Shown here one piece after another: positions 48,601-63,222 of a DNA stretch of 64,000 bases; positions within the stretch are counted from its first letter, which is position 1, and the number at the start of each line of letters is the position of its first letter. Source of the DNA: Petrolisthes cinctipes (Eukaryota > Arthropoda > Malacostraca > Decapoda > Porcellanidae); NCBI GenBank assembly GCA_033782935.1, contig JAWQEG010000710.1, positions 5,766,001 through 5,830,000 on the forward strand, written 5' to 3'. Under the pieces are notes generated by a model. That model searched no databases. It worked only from the letters and a program-made list of their open reading frames with translations, and was not told the DNA's origin. Position numbers and translations under genes: made by a program.

Positions 48601-51600
48601 TAAAAATCGATATTTTAAGTGTCCAAAGTCGATATGTGCATGCATCATCTGTACCTGTTTATATCTCAAATTCAGGCTCAAAACACCCGAAAATTCGATA
48701 TTTTGGGGTCCCAGAAGTGATCTGTACATACCTAATAAGTGCTAGAATATTTTCAAAATATAGGCCCAAAACATGCTAAAATCGATATTTTAGGTGCCCA
48801 AAGTCGATATCTCAAATTCAGGCCCAAAACACCCGAAAATTCGATATTTTGGGGTCCCAGAAGCGAACTGTACATGCCTACTCCGTGTTAGAGTATTTTC
48901 AAAATACAGGCCGAAAACATACTGAAAATCGATTTTTTAAGTGCCCAAAAGTCGATATGTGCATGCATCTTCTGTACCCGTTTATATCCCAAATTCAACC
49001 TCAAAACACCCGAAAATTCGATATTTTGGGGTCCCAGAAACGATCTGTACATGCCTACTCAGTGCTAGAATTTTCTCAAAATATAGGCTCAAAACATGCT
49101 AAAAATCGATACTTTAAGTGTCCAAAGTCGATATTTGCATGCATCATCTGTACCCGTTTATATCTCAAATTCAGGCTCAAAACACCCGAAAATTCGATAC
49201 TTTGGGGTCCCAGAAGTGATCTGTACCTGCCTACTTAGTGCTAGAATATTTTCAAAATATAGTCCCAAAATATGCTAAAAATCGATATTTTAGGTGCCCA
49301 AAGTCGATATCTCAAATTCAGGCCCAAAACACCCGAAAATTCGATATTTTGGGGTCCCAGAAGCGAACTGTACATGACTACTCCATGTTAGAGTATTTTT
49401 AAAATACTGGCCCAAAACATACTGAAAATCGATCTTTTAGGTGCCCAAAAGTCGATATGTGCATTCATCTTCTGTACCCGTTTATATCTCAAATTCAGGC
49501 TCCAAACACTCGAAAATTCGATATTTTGGGGTCCCAGAATCGATCTGTACATGCCTACTCAGATGCAGGCCCAAAACATGCTGAAAATCGATATTTCAGG
49601 TGACCAAAGTCAACATGTGTATGAATCTTCTGCACTCGTTTATATCTCAAATTCAACCTCAAAACACCAGAAAATTCGATAAGTATGGGTCCCAGAAGCG
49701 ATCTGTACATGTCTAGTCAGTGCTAGAATGTTTTCAAAATATAGGCTCAAAACATGCTAAAAATCGATATTTTAAGTGTCCAAAGTCAATATGTGCATGC
49801 ATCTTCTGTACCCGTTTATATCTCAAATTCAGGTTCAAAACACTAGAAAATTCGATATTTTGGGGTCTCAGAAGTGATCTGTACATGCCTACATAGTGCT
49901 AGAATATTTTCAAAATATAGGCCCAAGACATGCTAAAAATCGATATTTTAGGTGCCCAAAGTCGATATCTCAAATTCAGGCCCAAAACACCCGAAAATTC
50001 GATATTTTGGGGTCCCAGTAGCAAACTGTACAAGCCTACTCCGTGTTAGAGTATTTTCAAAATACAGGCCCAAAACATACTGAAAATCGATCTTTTAGGT
50101 GCCCAAAAGTCGATATGTGCATGCATCTTCTGTACCCATTTATATCTCAAATTCAGGCTCCAAACACTCGAAAATTCGATATTTTGGGGTCCCAGAAGTG
50201 ATCTGTACATGCCTACTCAGTGCTAGAATGTTTTCAAAATATAGGCTCAAAACATGCTAAAAATCGATATTTTAAGTGTCCAAAGTCGATATGTGCATGC
50301 ATCATCTGTACCCGTTTATATCTCAAATTCAGGCTCAAAACACCCGAAAATTCTATATTTTGGGGTCCCAGAAGTGATCTGTACATGCCTACTTAGTGCT
50401 AGAATATTTTCAAAATATAGGCCCAAAACATGCTAAAAATCTATATTTTAGGTGCCCAAAGTCGATATCTCAAATTCAGGCCCAAAACACCCGAAAATTC
50501 GATATTTTGGGGTCCCAGAAGCGAACTGTACATGCCTACTCCGTGTTAGAGTATTTTGAAAATACAGGCCCAAAACATACTGAAAATCGATCTTTTAGGT
50601 GCCCAAAAGTCGATATGTGCATGCATCTTCTGTACCCGTTTATATCCCAAATTCAACCTCAAAACACCCGAAAATTCGATATTTTGGGGTCCCAGAAGCG
50701 ATCTGTACATGCCTACTCAGTGCTAGAATGTTTTCAAAATATAGGCTCAAAACATGCTAAAAATCGATACTTTAAGTGTCCAAAGTCGATATTTGCATGC
50801 ATCATCTGTACCCGTTAATATCTCAAATTCAGGCTCAAAACACCCGAAAATTCGATACTTTGGGGTCCCAGAAGTGATCTGTACCTGCCTACTTAGTGCT
50901 AGAATATTTTCAAAATATAGGCCCAAAACATGCTAAAAATCGATATTTTAGGTGCCCAAAGTCGATATCTCAAATTCAGGCCCAAAACACCCGAAAATTC
51001 GATATTTTGGAGTCCCAGAAGCGAACTGTACATGACTACTCCATGTTAGAGTATTTTCAAAATACAGGCCCAAAACATACTGAAAATCGATCCTTTAGGT
51101 GCCCAAAAGTCGATATGTGCATGCATCTTCTGTACCCGTTTATATCTCAAATTCAGGCTCCAAACACCCGAAAATTCGATATTTTGGGGTCCCAGAAGCG
51201 ATCTGTACATGCCTACTCAGATGCAGGCCCAAAACATGCTGAAAATCGATCTTTTAGGTGCCCAAAAGTCGATATGTGCATGCATCTTCTGTACTCGTTT
51301 ATATCTCAAATTCAACCTCAAAACACCAGAAAATTCGATAAGTATGGGTCCCAGAAGCGATCTGTACATGTCTAGTCAGTGCTAGAATGTTTTCAAAATA
51401 TAGGCTCAAAACATGCTAAAAATCGATATTTTAAGTGTCCAAAGTCGATATGTGCATGCATCATATGTACCCGTTTATATCTCAAATTCAGGTTCAAAAC
51501 ACTCGAAAATTCGATATTTTGGGGTCTCAGAACTGATCGGTACATGCCTACTTAGTGCTAGAATATTTTCAAAATATAGGCCCAAGACATGCTAAAAATC

Positions 51601-51640
51601 GATATTTTAGGTGCCCAAAGTCGATATCTCAAATTCAGGT
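45650..51640 (+). repeat. Heterogeneous satellite stretch with M1 'atatttgcatgc' variants
   Basis: This region contains satellite only. It includes M5-like copies near 46020-46250, M1-M2-M3 runs, and an M1 variant reading 'gatactttaag' with 'tcgatatttgcatgc' at 49096, 50754 and 52248 (spacings 1658 and 1494 bp). M2 copies starting 'cccaagacatgct' (near 46765, 49923 and 51585) mark further related segments. No stable period holds throughout. Confidence 0.76.
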
Positions 51641-52195
51641 CCAAAACACCCGAAAATTCGATATTTTGGGGTCCCTGAAGCAAACTGTACAAGCCTACTC
51701 CGTGTTAGAGTATTTTCAAATTGCAGGCCCAAAACATATTGAAAATCGATCTTTTAGGTGCCCAAAAGTCGATATGTGCATGCATCTTCTGTACCCATTT
51801 ATATCTCAAATTCAGGCTCCAAACACCCGAAAATTCGATATTTTGGGGTCCCAGAAGCGAACTGTACATGCCTACTCCGTGTTAGAGTATTTTCAAAATA
51901 CAGGCCCAAAACATACTGAAAATCGATCTTTTAGGTGCCCAAAAGTCGATATGTGCATGCATCTTCTGTACCAGTTTATATCCCAAATTCAACCTCAAAA
52001 CACCCGAAAATTCGATATTTTTGGGTCCCAGAAGCGATCTGTACTTGCCTACTCAAATGCAGGCCCAAAACATGCTGAAAATCGATATTTTAGGTGCCCA
52101 AATTCAACATGTGTATGCATATTCTGCACTCGTTTATATCTCAAATTCAACCTCAAAACACCCGAAAATTAGATAAGTATGGGTCCCCGAAGCGA
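51641..52195 (+). repeat. 555-bp marker block, copy 1 of 4
   Basis: The block is identified by 'gtccctgaagcaaactgtac', 'ttttcaaattgcaggccc', 'catattgaaaatcg' and an M4 with 'cccaaattcaacatgtg' and 'aaaattagataag'. It recurs at 52810, 54961 and 59269, with spacings of 1169, 2151 and 4308 bp. Confidence 0.8.
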
Positions 52196-52809
52196 TCTGT
52201 ACATGCCTACTCAGTGCTAGAATTTTTTCAAAATATAGGCTCAAAACATGCTAAAAATCGATACTTTAAGTGTCCAAAGTCGATATTTGCATGCATCATC
52301 TGTACCCGTATATATCTCAAATTCAGGCTCAAAACACCCGAAAATTCGATACTTTGGGGTCCCAGAAGTGATCTGTACCTGCCTACTTAGTGCTAGAATA
52401 TTTTCAAAATATAGGCCCAAAACATGCTAAAAATCGATATTTTAGGTGCCCAAAGTCGATATCTCAAATTCAGGCTCCAAACACCCGAAAATTCGATATT
52501 TTGTGGTCCCAGAAGCGATCTGTACATGCCTACTCAGATGCAGGCCCAAAACATGCTGAAAATCGATATTTTAGGTGACCAAAGTCAACATGTGTATGCA
52601 TCTTCTGCACTCGTTTATATCTCAAATTCAACCTTAAAACACCAGAAAATTCGATAAGTATGGGTCCCAGAAGCGATCTGTACATGTCTAGTCAGTGCTA
52701 GAATGTTTTCAAAATATAGGCTCAAAACATGCTAAAAATCGATATTTTAAGTGTCCAAAGTCGATATGTGCATGCATCATATGTACCCGTTTATATCTCA
52801 AATTCAGGT

Positions 52810-53364
52810 CCAAAACACCCGAAAATTCGATATTTTGGGGTCCCTGAAGCAAACTGTACAAGCCTACTCCGTGTTAGAGTATTTTCAAATTGCAGGCCCA
52901 AAACATATTGAAAATCGATCTTTTAGGTGCCCAAAAGTCGATAAGTGCATGCATCTTCTGTACCCATTTATATCTCAAATTCAGGCTCCAAACAACCGAA
53001 AATTCGATATTTTGGGGTCCCAGAAGCGAACTGTACATGCCTACTCCGTGTTAGAGTATTTTCAAAATACAGGCCCAAAACATACTTAAAATCGATCTTT
53101 TAGGTGCCCAAAAGTCGATATGTGCATGCATCTTCTGTACCAGTTTATATCCCAAATTCAACCTCAAAACACCCGAAAATTCGATATTTTTGGGTCCCAG
53201 AAGCGATCTGTACTTGCCTACTCAGATGCAGGCCCAAAACATGCTGAAAATCGATATTTTAGGTGCCCAAATTCAACATGTGTATGCATATTCTGCACTC
53301 GTTTATATCTCAAATTCAACCTCAAAACACCCGAAAATTAGATAAGTATGGGTCCCCGAAGCGA
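52810..53364 (+). repeat. 555-bp marker block, copy 2 of 4
   Basis: This copy carries the same rare variants as copy 1, and further downstream (to about 53500) it also matches 54961 onward. Private changes include 'gtcgataagtgcatgc' near 52940. Confidence 0.8.
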
Positions 53365-54606
53365 TCTGTACATGTCTAGTCAGTGCTAGAATGTTTTCAA
53401 AATATAGGCTCAAAACATGCTAAAAATCGATTTTTTAAGTGTCCAAAGTCGATATGTGCATGCATCATCTGTACCCGTTTATATCTCAAATTCAGGCTCA
53501 AAACACCCGAAAATTCGATATTTTGGGGTCCCAGAAGTGATCTGTACATGCCTACTTAGTGCTAGAATATTTTCAAAATATAGGACCAAAACATGCTAAA
53601 AATCGATATTTTAGGTGCCCAAATTCGGTATCTCAAATTCAAGCCCAAAACACCCGAAAATACGATATTTTGGGGTCCCAGAAGCGAACTGTACATGCCT
53701 ACTCCGTGTTAGAGTATTTTCAAAATACAGGCCCAAAACATACTGAAAATCGATCTTTTAGGTGAACAAAAGTCGATATGTGCATGCATCTTCTGTACCC
53801 GTTTATATCTCAAATTCAGGCTCAAAACTCCCGAAAACTCGATATTTTGGGGTCCCAGAAGCGATCTGTACATGCCTTCTCAGATATAGGCCCAAAACAT
53901 GCTGAAAATCGATATTTTTGGTGCTCAAAGTCAATATGTGTATGCATCTTCTGAACTCGTTTATATCTCAAATTCAAACTCAAAACACCCGAAAATTCGA
54001 TAATTTTGGGTCTCAGAAGCGATATGTACATGTCTAGTCAGTGCTAGAATGTTTTCAAAATATAGGCTCAAAACATGCTAAAAATCGATATTTTAAGTGT
54101 CCAAAGTCGATATGTGCATGCATCATCTGTACCCGTTTATATCTCAAATTCAGGCTCAAAACACCCGAAAATTCGATATTTTGGGGTCCCAGAAGTGATC
54201 TGTACATGCCTACTTAGTGCTAGAATATTTTCAAAATATAGGCCCAAAACATGCTAAAAATCGATATTTTTGGTGCCCAAAGTCGATATCTCAAATTCAG
54301 GCCCAAAACACCCGAAAATTCGATATTTTGGGGTCCCAGAAGCGAACTGTACATGCCTACTCCGTGTTAGAGTATTTTGAAAATACAGGCCCAAAACATA
54401 CTGAAAATCGATCTTTTAGGTGCCCAAAAGTCGATATGTGCATGCATCTTCTGTACCCGTTTATATCCCAAATTCAACCTCAAAACACCCGAAAATTCGA
54501 TATTTTGGGGTCCCAGAAGCGATCTGTACATGCCTACTCAGATGCAGGCCCAAAACATGCTGAAAATCGATATTTTAGGTGCCCAAATTCAACATGTGTA
54601 TGCATA
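53365..54606 (+). repeat. Satellite stretch between marker blocks
   Basis: M1-M2-M3 units and an M4 with 'gataattttgggtctcag' occur here. The M2 with 'aaattcggtatctc' near 53625 and the M3 with 'gtgaacaaaagtcgat' near 53764 recur in variant form in the 4308-bp unit (56414 and 60722). Only satellite sequence is present. Confidence 0.75.
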
Positions 54607-57600
54607 TTCTGCACTCGTTTATATCTCAAATTCAACCTCAAAACACCCGAAAATTAGATAAGTATGGGTCCCCGAAGCGATCTGTACATGTCTAGTCAGT
54701 GCTAGAATGTTTTCAAAATATAGGCTCAGAACATGCTAAAAATCGATTTTTTAAGTGTCCAAATTCGATATGTGCATGCATCTTCTGTCCCCGTTTATAT
54801 CTCAAATTCAGGTTCAAAACACCCGAAAATTCGATACTTTGGGGTCCCAGAAGTGATCTGTACATGCCTACTTAGTGCTAGAATATTTTCAAAATATAGG
54901 CCCAAAACATGCTAAAAATCGATATTTTAGGTGCCCAAAGTCGATATCTTAAATTCAGGTCCAAAACACCCGAAAATTCGATATTTTGGGGTCCCTGAAG
55001 CAAACTGTACAAGCCTACTCCGTGTTAGAGTATTTTCAAATTGCAGGCCCAAAACATATTGAAAATCGATCTTTTAGGTGCCCAAAAGTCGATATGTGCA
55101 TGCATCTTCTGTACCCATTTATATCTCAAATTCAGGCTCCAAACACCCGAAAATTCGATATTTTGGGGTCCCAGAAGCGAACTGTACATGCCTACTCCGT
55201 GTTAGAGTATTTTCAAAATACAGGCCCAAAACATACTTAAAATCGATCTTTTAGGTGCCCAAAAGTCGATATGTGCATGCATCTTCTGTACCAGTTTATA
55301 TCCCAAATTCAACCTCAAAACACCCGAAAATTCGATATTTTTGGGTCCCAGAAGCGATCTGTACTTGCCTACTCAGATGCAGGCCCAAAACATGCTGAAA
55401 ATCGATATTTTAGCTGCCCAAATTCAACATGTGTATGCATATTCTGCACTCGTTTATATCTCAAATTCAACCTCAAAACACCCGAAAATTAGATAAGTAT
55501 GGGTCCCCGAAGCGATCTGTACATGTCTAGTCAGTGCTAGAATGTTTTCAAAATATAGGCTCAAAACATGCTAAAAATCGATTTTTTAAGTGTCCAAAGT
55601 CGATATGTGCATGCATCTTCTGTCCCCGTTTATATCTCAAATTCAGGTTCAAAACACCCGAAAATTCGATACTTTGGGGTCCCAGAAGTGATCTGTACAT
55701 GCCTACTTAGTGCCAGAATATTTTCAAAATATAGGCCCAAAACATGCTAAAAATCGATATTTTAGATGCCCAAAGTCAATATCTTAAATTCAGGCCCAAA
55801 ACACCCGAAAATTCGATATTTTGGGGTACCAGAAGCGAACTGTACATGCTTACTCCGTGTTAGAGTATTTTCAATATACAGGCCAAAAACATACTGAAAA
55901 TCGATCTTTTAGGTGCCCAAATGTCGATATGTGGATGCATCTTCTGTACCCGTTTATATCTCAAATTCAACCTCAAAACACCTGAAAATTCGATATTTTG
56001 GGTTCCCAGAAGCGATCTGTACATGCCTACTCAGTGCTAGAATTTTTTCAAAATATAGGCTCAAAACATGCTAAAAATCGATACTTTAAGTGTCCAAAGT
56101 CGATATGTGCATGCATCATCTGTACCCGTTTATATCTCAAATTCAGGCTCAAAACACCCGAAAATTCGATATTTTTTGGTCCCAGAAGTGATCTGTACAT
56201 GCCTACTTAGTGCTAGAATATTTTCAAAATATAGGCCCAAAACATGCTAAAAATCGATATTTTAGGTGCTCAAAGTCGATATCTCAAATTCAGGCCCAAA
56301 ACACCCGAAAATTCGATATTTTGGGGTCCCAGAAGCGAACTGTACATGGCTACTCCGTGTTAGAGTATTTTCAAAATACAGGCCCAAAACATACTGAAAA
56401 TCGATCTTTTAGGTGAACAAAAGTCGATATGTGCATGCATCTTCTGTACCCGTTTATATCTCAAATTCAGGCTCAAAACTCCCGAAAACTCGATATTTTG
56501 GGGTCCCAGAAGCGATCTGTACATGCCTACTCAGATATAGGCCCAAAACATGCTGAAAATCGATATTTTAGGTGCCCAAATTCAACATGTGTATGCATCT
56601 TCTGAACTCGTTTATATCTCAAATTCAACCTCAAAACACCCGAAAATTAGATAAGTATGGGTCCCCGAAGCGATCTGTACATGTCTAGTCAGTGCTAGAA
56701 TGTTTTCAAAATATAGGCTCAAAACATGCTAAAAATCGATTTTTTAAGTGTCCAAAGTCGATATGTGCATGCATCTTCTGTCCCCGTTTATATCTCAAAT
56801 TCAGGTTCAAAACACCCGAAAATTCGATACTTTGGGGTCCCAGAAGTGATCTGTACATGCCTACTTAGTGCTAGAATATTTTCAAAATATAGGCCCAAAA
56901 CATGGTAAAAATCGATATTTTAGGTGCCCAAAGTCGATATCTTAAATTCAAGCCCAAAACACCCGAAAATTCGATATTTTGGGGTCCCAGAAGCGAACTG
57001 TACATGCTTACTCCGTGTTAGAGTATTTTCAATATACAGGCCCGAAACATACTGAAAATCGATCGTTTAGGTGCCCTAATGTCGATATGTGGATGCATCT
57101 TCTGTACCCGTTTATATCCCAAATTCAACCTCAAAACACCTGAAAATTCGATATTTTTGGGTCCCACAAGCGATCTGTACATGCCTACTCAGTGCTAGAA
57201 TTTTTTCAAAATATAGGCTCAAAACATGCTACAAATCGATATTTTAAGTGTCCAAAGTCGATATGTGCATGCATCTTCTGTACCCGTTTATATCTCAAAT
57301 TCATGTTCAAAACACCCGAAAATTCGATATTTTTGGGTCCCAGAAGCAATCTGTACATGCCTGCTCCTAGTTAGAGTATTTTCAAAATACAGGCCCAAAA
57401 CATGCTGAAAATCGATATTTTAGGTACCCAAAGTCAATATGTGCATGCATCTTCTGTTCCCGTTTATATCTCAAATTCAGGCTCAAAATACCCGAAAATT
57501 CAATATTTTGGGGTCCCAGAAGTGATCTGTACATGCCTACTTAGTGCTAGAATATTTTCAAAATATAGGACCAAAACATGCTAAAAATCGATATTTTAGG

Positions 57601-58914
57601 TGCACAAAGTCGATATCTCAAATTCAAGTCCAAAACACCCGAAAATTCGATATTTTGGGGTCCCAGAAGCGATTTGTACATGCCTACTCAGATGCAGGCC
57701 CAAAACATGCTGAAAATCGATATTTTAGGTGACCAAAGTCAACATGTGTATGCATCTTCTGCACTCGTTTATATCTCAAATTCAACCTCAAAAAACCAGA
57801 AAATTCGATAAGTATGGGTCCCAGAAGCGATCTGTACATGTCTAGTCAGTGCTAGAATGTTTTCAAAATATAGGCTCAAAACATGCAAAAAATCAATATT
57901 TTAAGTGTCCAAAGTCGATATGTGCATGCATCTTTTGTACCCGTTTATATCTCAAATTCAGGTTCAAAACACTAGAAAATTCGATATTTTGGGGTCTCAG
58001 AAGTGATCTGTACATGCCTACTTAGTGCTAGAATATTTTCAAAATATAGGCCCAAAACATGCTAAAAATCGATATTTTAGGTGCCCAAAGTCGATATCTC
58101 AAATTCAGGCCCAAAACACCCGAAAATTCGATATTTTGGGGTCCCAGAAGCAAACTGTACAAGCCAACTCCGTGTTAGAGTATTTTCAATATACAGGCCC
58201 AAAACATACTGAAAATCGATCTTTTAGGTGCCCAAAAGTCGATATGTGCATGCATCTTCTGTACCCATTTATATCTCAAATTCAGGCTACGAACACCCGA
58301 AAATTCGATATTTTGGGGTCCCAGAAGTGATCTGTACATGCCTACTCAGTGCTAGAATGTTTTCAAAATATAGGCTCAAAACATGCTAAAAATCGATATT
58401 TTAAGTGTCCAAAATCGATATGTGCATGCATCATCTGTACCCGTTTATATCTCAAATTCAGGCTCAAAACACCCGAAAATTCGATATTTTGGGGTCCCAG
58501 AAGTGATCTGTACATGCCTACTTAGTGCTAGAATATTTTCAAAATATAGGCCCAAAACATGCTAAAAATCGATATTTTAGGTGCCCAAAGTCGATATCTC
58601 AAATTCAGGCCCAAAACACCCGAAAATTCGATATTTTGGGGTCCCAGAAGCGAACTGTACATGGCTACTCCGTGTTAGAGTATTTTCAAAATACAGGCCC
58701 AAAACATACTGAAAATCGATCTTTTAGGTGCCCAAAAGTCGATATGTGCATGCATATTCTGTACCCGTTTATATCCCAAATTCAACCTCAAAACACCCGA
58801 AATTTCGATATTTTTTGGTCCCAGAAGCGATCTGTACATGCCTACTCAGATGCAGGCCCAAAACATGCTGAAAATCGATATTTTAGGTGCCCAAATTCAA
58901 CATGTGTATGCATC
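54607..58914 (+). repeat. 4308-bp HOR, copy A
   Basis: This is the largest repeat unit in the window. Points such as 54986/59294, 55568/59876, 56726/61034, 57402/61710 and 58383/62691 are all 4308 bp apart. I saw about nine substitutions (for example 55083/59391, 55714/60022, 55874/60182, 56542/60850, 56673/60981, 57829/62137, 58080/62388) and no indel. Left of 54606 the similarity drops sharply. Confidence 0.88.
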
Positions 58915-61900
58915 TTCTGCACTCGTTTATATCTCAAATTCAACCTCAAAACACCCGAAAATTAGATAAGTATGGGTCCCCGAAGCGATCTGTACATGTC
59001 TAGTCAGTGCTAGAATGTTTTCAAAATATAGGCTCAGAACATGCTAAAAATCGATTTTTTAAGTGTCCAAATTCGATATGTGCATGCATCTTCTGTCCCC
59101 GTTTATATCTCAAATTCAGGTTCAAAACACCCGAAAATTCGATACTTTGGGGTCCCAGAAGTGATCTGTACATGCCTACTTAGTGCTAGAATATTTTCAA
59201 AATATAGGCCCAAAACATGCTAAAAATCGATATTTTAGGTGCCCAAAGTCGATATCTTAAATTCAGGTCCAAAACACCCGAAAATTCGATATTTTGGGGT
59301 CCCTGAAGCAAACTGTACAAGCCTACTCCGTGTTAGAGTATTTTCAAATTGCAGGCCCAAAACATATTGAAAATCGATCTTTTAGGTGCCTAAAAGTCGA
59401 TATGTGCATGCATCTTCTGTACCCATTTATATCTCAAATTCAGGCTCCAAACACCCGAAAATTCGATATTTTGGGGTCCCAGAAGCGAACTGTACATGCC
59501 TACTCCGTGTTAGAGTATTTTCAAAATACAGGCCCAAAACATACTTAAAATCGATCTTTTAGGTGCCCAAAAGTCGATATGTGCATGCATCTTCTGTACC
59601 AGTTTATATCCCAAATTCAACCTCAAAACACCCGAAAATTCGATATTTTTGGGTCCCAGAAGCGATCTGTACTTGCCTACTCAGATGCAGGCCCAAAACA
59701 TGCTGAAAATCGATATTTTAGCTGCCCAAATTCAACATGTGTATGCATATTCTGCACTCGTTTATATCTCAAATTCAACCTCAAAACACCCGAAAATTAG
59801 ATAAGTATGGGTCCCCGAAGCGATCTGTACATGTCTAGTCAGTGCTAGAATGTTTTCAAAATATAGGCTCAAAACATGCTAAAAATCGATTTTTTAAGTG
59901 TCCAAAGTCGATATGTGCATGCATCTTCTGTCCCCGTTTATATCTCAAATTCAGGTTCAAAACACCCGAAAATTCGATACTTTGGGGTCCCAGAAGTGAT
60001 CTGTACATGCCTACTTAGTGCTAGAATATTTTCAAAATATAGGCCCAAAACATGCTAAAAATCGATATTTTAGATGCCCAAAGTCAATATCTTAAATTCA
60101 GGCCCAAAACACCCGAAAATTCGATATTTTGGGGTACCAGAAGCGAACTGTACATGCTTACTCCGTGTTAGAGTATTTTCAGTATACAGGCCAAAAACAT
60201 ACTGAAAATCGATCTTTTAGGTGCCCAAATGTCGATATGTGGATGCATCTTCTGTACCCGTTTATATCTCAAATTCAACCTCAAAACACCTGAAAATTCG
60301 ATATTTTGGGTTCCCAGAAGCGATCTGTACATGCCTACTCAGTGCTAGAATTTTTTCAAAATATAGGCTCAAAACATGCTAAAAATCGATACTTTAAGTG
60401 TCCAAAGTCGATATGTGCATGCATCATCTGTACCCGTTTATATCTCAAATTCAGGCTCAAAACACCCGAAAATTCGATATTTTTTGGTCCCAGAAGTGAT
60501 CTGTACATGCCTACTTAGTGCTAGAATATTTTCAAAATATAGGCCCAAAACATGCTAAAAATCGATATTTTAGGTGCTCAAAGTCGATATCTCAAATTCA
60601 GGCCCAAAACACCCGAAAATTCGATATTTTGGGGTCCCAGAAGCGAACTGTACATGGCTACTCCGTGTTAGAGTATTTTCAAAATACAGGCCCAAAACAT
60701 ACTGAAAATCGATCTTTTAGGTGAACAAAAGTCGATATGTGCATGCATCTTCTGTACCCGTTTATATCTCAAATTCAGGCTCAAAACTCCCGAAAACTCG
60801 ATATTTTGGGGTCCCAGAAGCGATCTGTACATGCCTACTCAGATATAGGACCAAAACATGCTGAAAATCGATATTTTAGGTGCCCAAATTCAACATGTGT
60901 ATGCATCTTCTGAACTCGTTTATATCTCAAATTCAACCTCAAAACACCCGAAAATTAGATAAGTATGGGTCCCCGAAGCGCTCTGTACATGTCTAGTCAG
61001 TGCTAGAATGTTTTCAAAATATAGGCTCAAAACATGCTAAAAATCGATTTTTTAAGTGTCCAAAGTCGATATGTGCATGCATCTTCTGTCCCCGTTTATA
61101 TCTCAAATTCAGGTTCAAAACACCCGAAAATTCGATACTTTGGGGTCCCAGAAGTGATCTGTACATGCCTACTTAGTGCTAGAATATTTTCAAAATATAG
61201 GCCCAAAACATGGTAAAAATCGATATTTTAGGTGCCCAAAGTCGATATCTTAAATTCAAGCCCAAAACACCCGAAAATTCGATATTTTGGGGTCCCAGAA
61301 GCGAACTGTACATGCTTACTCCGTGTTAGAGTATTTTCAATATACAGGCCCGAAACATACTGAAAATCGATCGTTTAGGTGCCCTAATGTCGATATGTGG
61401 ATGCATCTTCTGTACCCGTTTATATCCCAAATTCAACCTCAAAACACCTGAAAATTCGATATTTTTGGGTCCCACAAGCGATCTGTACATGCCTACTCAG
61501 TGCTAGAATTTTTTCAAAATATAGGCTCAAAACATGCTACAAATCGATATTTTAAGTGTCCAAAGTCGATATGTGCATGCATCTTCTGTACCCGTTTATA
61601 TCTCAAATTCATGTTCAAAACACCCGAAAATTCGATATTTTTGGGTCCCAGAAGCAATCTGTACATGCCTGCTCCTAGTTAGAGTATTTTCAAAATACAG
61701 GCCCAAAACATGCTGAAAATCGATATTTTAGGTACCCAAAGTCAATATGTGCATGCATCTTCTGTTCCCGTTTATATCTCAAATTCAGGCTCAAAATACC
61801 CGAAAATTCAATATTTTGGGGTCCCAGAAGTGATCTGTACATGCCTACTTAGTGCTAGAATATTTTCAAAATATAGGACCAAAACATGCTAAAAATCGAT

Positions 61901-63222
61901 ATTTTAGGTGCACAAAGTCGATATCTCAAATTCAAGTCCAAAACACCCGAAAATTCGATATTTTGGGGTCCCAGAAGCGATTTGTACATGCCTACTCAGA
62001 TGCAGGCCCAAAACATGCTGAAAATCGATATTTTAGGTGACCAAAGTCAACATGTGTATGCATCTTCTGCACTCGTTTATATCTCAAATTCAACCTCAAA
62101 AAACCAGAAAATTCGATAAGTATGGGTCCCAGAAGCAATCTGTACATGTCTAGTCAGTGCTAGAATGTTTTCATAATATAGGCTCAAAACATGCAAAAAA
62201 TCAATATTTTAAGTGTCCAAAGTCGATATGTGCATGCATCTTTTGTACCCGTTTATATCTCAAATTCAGGTTCAAAACACTAGAAAATTCGATATTTTGG
62301 GGTCTCAGAAGTGATCTGTACATGCCTACTTAGTGCTAGAATATTTTCAAAATATAGGCCCAAAACATGCTAAAAATCGATATTTTAAGTGCCCAAAGTC
62401 GATATCTCAAATTCAGGCCCAAAACACCCGAAAATTCGATATTTTGGGGTCCCAGAAGCAAACTGTACAAGCCAACTCCGTGTTAGAGTATTTTCAATAT
62501 ACAGGCCCAAAACATACTGAAAATCGATCTTTTAGGTGCCCAAAAGTCGATATGTGCATGCATCTTCTGTACCCATTTATATCTCAAATTCAGGCTACGA
62601 ACACCCGAAAATTCGATATTTTGGGGTCCCAGAAGTGATCTGTACATGCCTACTCAGTGCTAGAATGTTTTCAAAATATAGGCTCAAAACATGCTAAAAA
62701 TCGATATTTTAAGTGTCCAAAATCGATATGTGCATGCATCATCTGTACCCGTTTATATCTCAAATTCAGGCTCAAAACACCCGAAAATTCGATATTTTGG
62801 GGTCCCAGAAGTGATCTGTACATGCCTACTTAGTGCTAGAATATTTTCAAAATATAGGCCCAAAACATGCTAAAAATCGATATTTTAGGTGCCCAAAGTC
62901 GATATCTCAAATTCAGGCCCAAAACACCCGAAAATTCGATATTTTGGGGTCCCAGAAGCGAACTGTACATGGCTACTCCGTGTTAGAGTATTTTCAAAAT
63001 ACAGGCCCAAAACATACTGAAAATCGATCTTTTAGGTGCCCAAAAGTCGATATGTGCATGCATATTCTGTACCCGTTTATATCCCAAATTCAACCTCAAA
63101 ACACCCGAAATTTCGATATTTTTTGGTCCCAGAAGCGATCTGTACATGCCTACTCAGATGCAGGCCCAAAACATGCTGAAAATCGATATTTTAGGTGCCC
63201 AAATTCAACATGTGTATGCATC
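58915..63222 (+). repeat. 4308-bp HOR, copy B
   Basis: This copy is about 99.8% identical to copy A by eye. The unit contains about 26 monomers, including the 555-bp marker block, M1 with 'atcgattttttaag', M3 with 'gatcgtttaggtgccctaat' and M5 with 'cttctgttcccg'. The absence of indels means the two copies are in perfect register. Confidence 0.88.
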
